Source: Roseiconus nitratireducens | Lineage (GTDB): Bacteria; Planctomycetota; Planctomycetia; Pirellulales; Pirellulaceae | Direction: 5' to 3' | Length of the DNA stretch: 64,000 nt | Assembly: GCF_008629675.1 (NCBI RefSeq) | Contig: NZ_VWOX01000011.1 | Span: forward strand, 124,001 to 188,000 | In this document: positions 63,566 through 64,000 of the stretch, one piece after another | How positions within the stretch are numbered: position 1 is the stretch's first letter | Layout of the letters: each line of letters begins with the position of its first letter | Translations under genes and position numbers: made by a program | The notes under the pieces: model-generated | Databases searched by the model: none | Told to the model about the DNA's origin: nothing | Seen by the model: the letters and a program-made list of their open reading frames with translations, nothing else

Positions 63566-64000
63566 CTAGCTCTTCTGCGGTTCGACTTTGGCCGCATCCG
63601 GAACCAGCTTGCGAGCGGCCTCGTGAATGTCTCGGCGAGCCTGCTGGAGCTGCTTTTCACCGGCGGGCGTGTCGCCGTCGGGCATCGGAATCATCAGTTC
63701 CTCGTAGATGATCCCGAAGATGTCGTGTTCGGCCGGCACCGCGAATCCAATTTCGGTCACGGGGACGGACATCAAACGGGCGATCGTCGCGGCCGCGACG
63801 TCGCCGACCTCAATGTCCCCGCCGGCCTGCCCCAGGAACCGTTTCTGGACCACGACGCGACCATCGTCCAGGTATCGGGCAACGAGTGCGGCGTCCGCGG
63901 GAGCCCCCAGCCGGGCAATCGTTTGCAGGCAGCGGGCAAGTAATTCTGGATCAGGATTGGCTGCCAGGGTTTCCCGCGCCAGACGCATCGCGATGTCCAA
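63566..64000 (-). CDS. HEAT-like protein, truncated by the window edge
   Basis: C-terminal part only; the gene enters from beyond 64000. The visible 144 residues include helices (PELLARCLQTIARLGAPADAALVARYL), a beta-like middle (GDIEVGDVAAATIARLMSVPVTEIGFAVPAEHDIFG) and an acidic/basic helical tail. The stop is at 63566, 56 bases before the next gene on the same strand. No function is recognisable from the fragment. Confidence 0.6.
   Translation of the reverse strand: MDIAMRLARETLAANPDPELLARCLQTIARLGAPADAALVARYLDDGRVVVQKRFLGQAGGDIEVGDVAAATIARLMSVPVTEIGFAVPAEHDIFGIIYEELMIPMPDGDTPAGEKQLQQARRDIHEAARKLVPDAAKVEPQKS

Overview
The window looks like chromosomal DNA from a Planctomycetota bacterium, most likely order Pirellulales (Rhodopirellula-like). 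This is inferred from the gene families, not from a database search. The indicators are: a PVC-type haem/dehydrogenase fusion, DUF1559-type proteins (one with a prepilin leader), a formylglycine-type sulfatase, a PEP-CTERM protein, several small membrane proteins with an N-terminal NP[YF]xP peptide, a eukaryote-like type II glutamine synthetase, high GC content, and lipid A genes showing a Gram-negative outer membrane. No rRNA, CRISPR array, prophage or complete insertion sequence was found.

Layout. 0-24 kb is mixed housekeeping and envelope functions: a DUF1559-like lipoprotein, an SLC13/RCK transporter, an orphan histidine kinase, a degenerate nuclease-fold protein, a very long repeat-rich membrane protein, hisS, a YkgJ protein, a PurU-like deformylase, the lpxD-lpxI lipid A pair, a pseudopilin-like DUF1559 protein, a PaaK-like ligase, and an NSS transporter with its tiny MetS-like subunit plus a phosphatase-fold protein. 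A gene-poor stretch of about 0.8 kb then leads to tRNA-Phe.

24.4-37.5 kb is the most interesting region. It is a nine-gene, same-strand, tightly packed cluster: an alpha/alpha-toroid (squalene-cyclase-like) secreted protein, a TonB-like single-pass protein, an ExbB/TolQ channel, three different ExbD/TolR proteins (one with an N-terminal zinc ribbon), a membrane-anchored PQQ-like propeller protein, a large solute-binding-protein-like secreted protein and a secreted protein of unknown function. Several junctions overlap by a few bases, implying coupled translation. I read it as a proton-driven envelope machine of unknown purpose.

37.5-57 kb holds a cold-shock-domain protein, YqgE, pdxH, a 1455-residue PVC cytochrome fusion, glnII with a clear terminator, a possible 54-codon zinc-ribbon gene, a sulfatase with a HEAT-repeat partner, an NfeD-type protease, a K+ channel, mutL, small NP[YF]xP proteins, a second gene-poor 0.8 kb stretch, a CAU-anticodon tRNA and a CNNM/CBS protein.

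57.5-64 kb holds an arsRDA-arsC arsenic operon with operator-like palindromes but no adjacent efflux pump, a frameshifted PEP-CTERM gene, and two HEAT-type genes, the last cut by the window edge.
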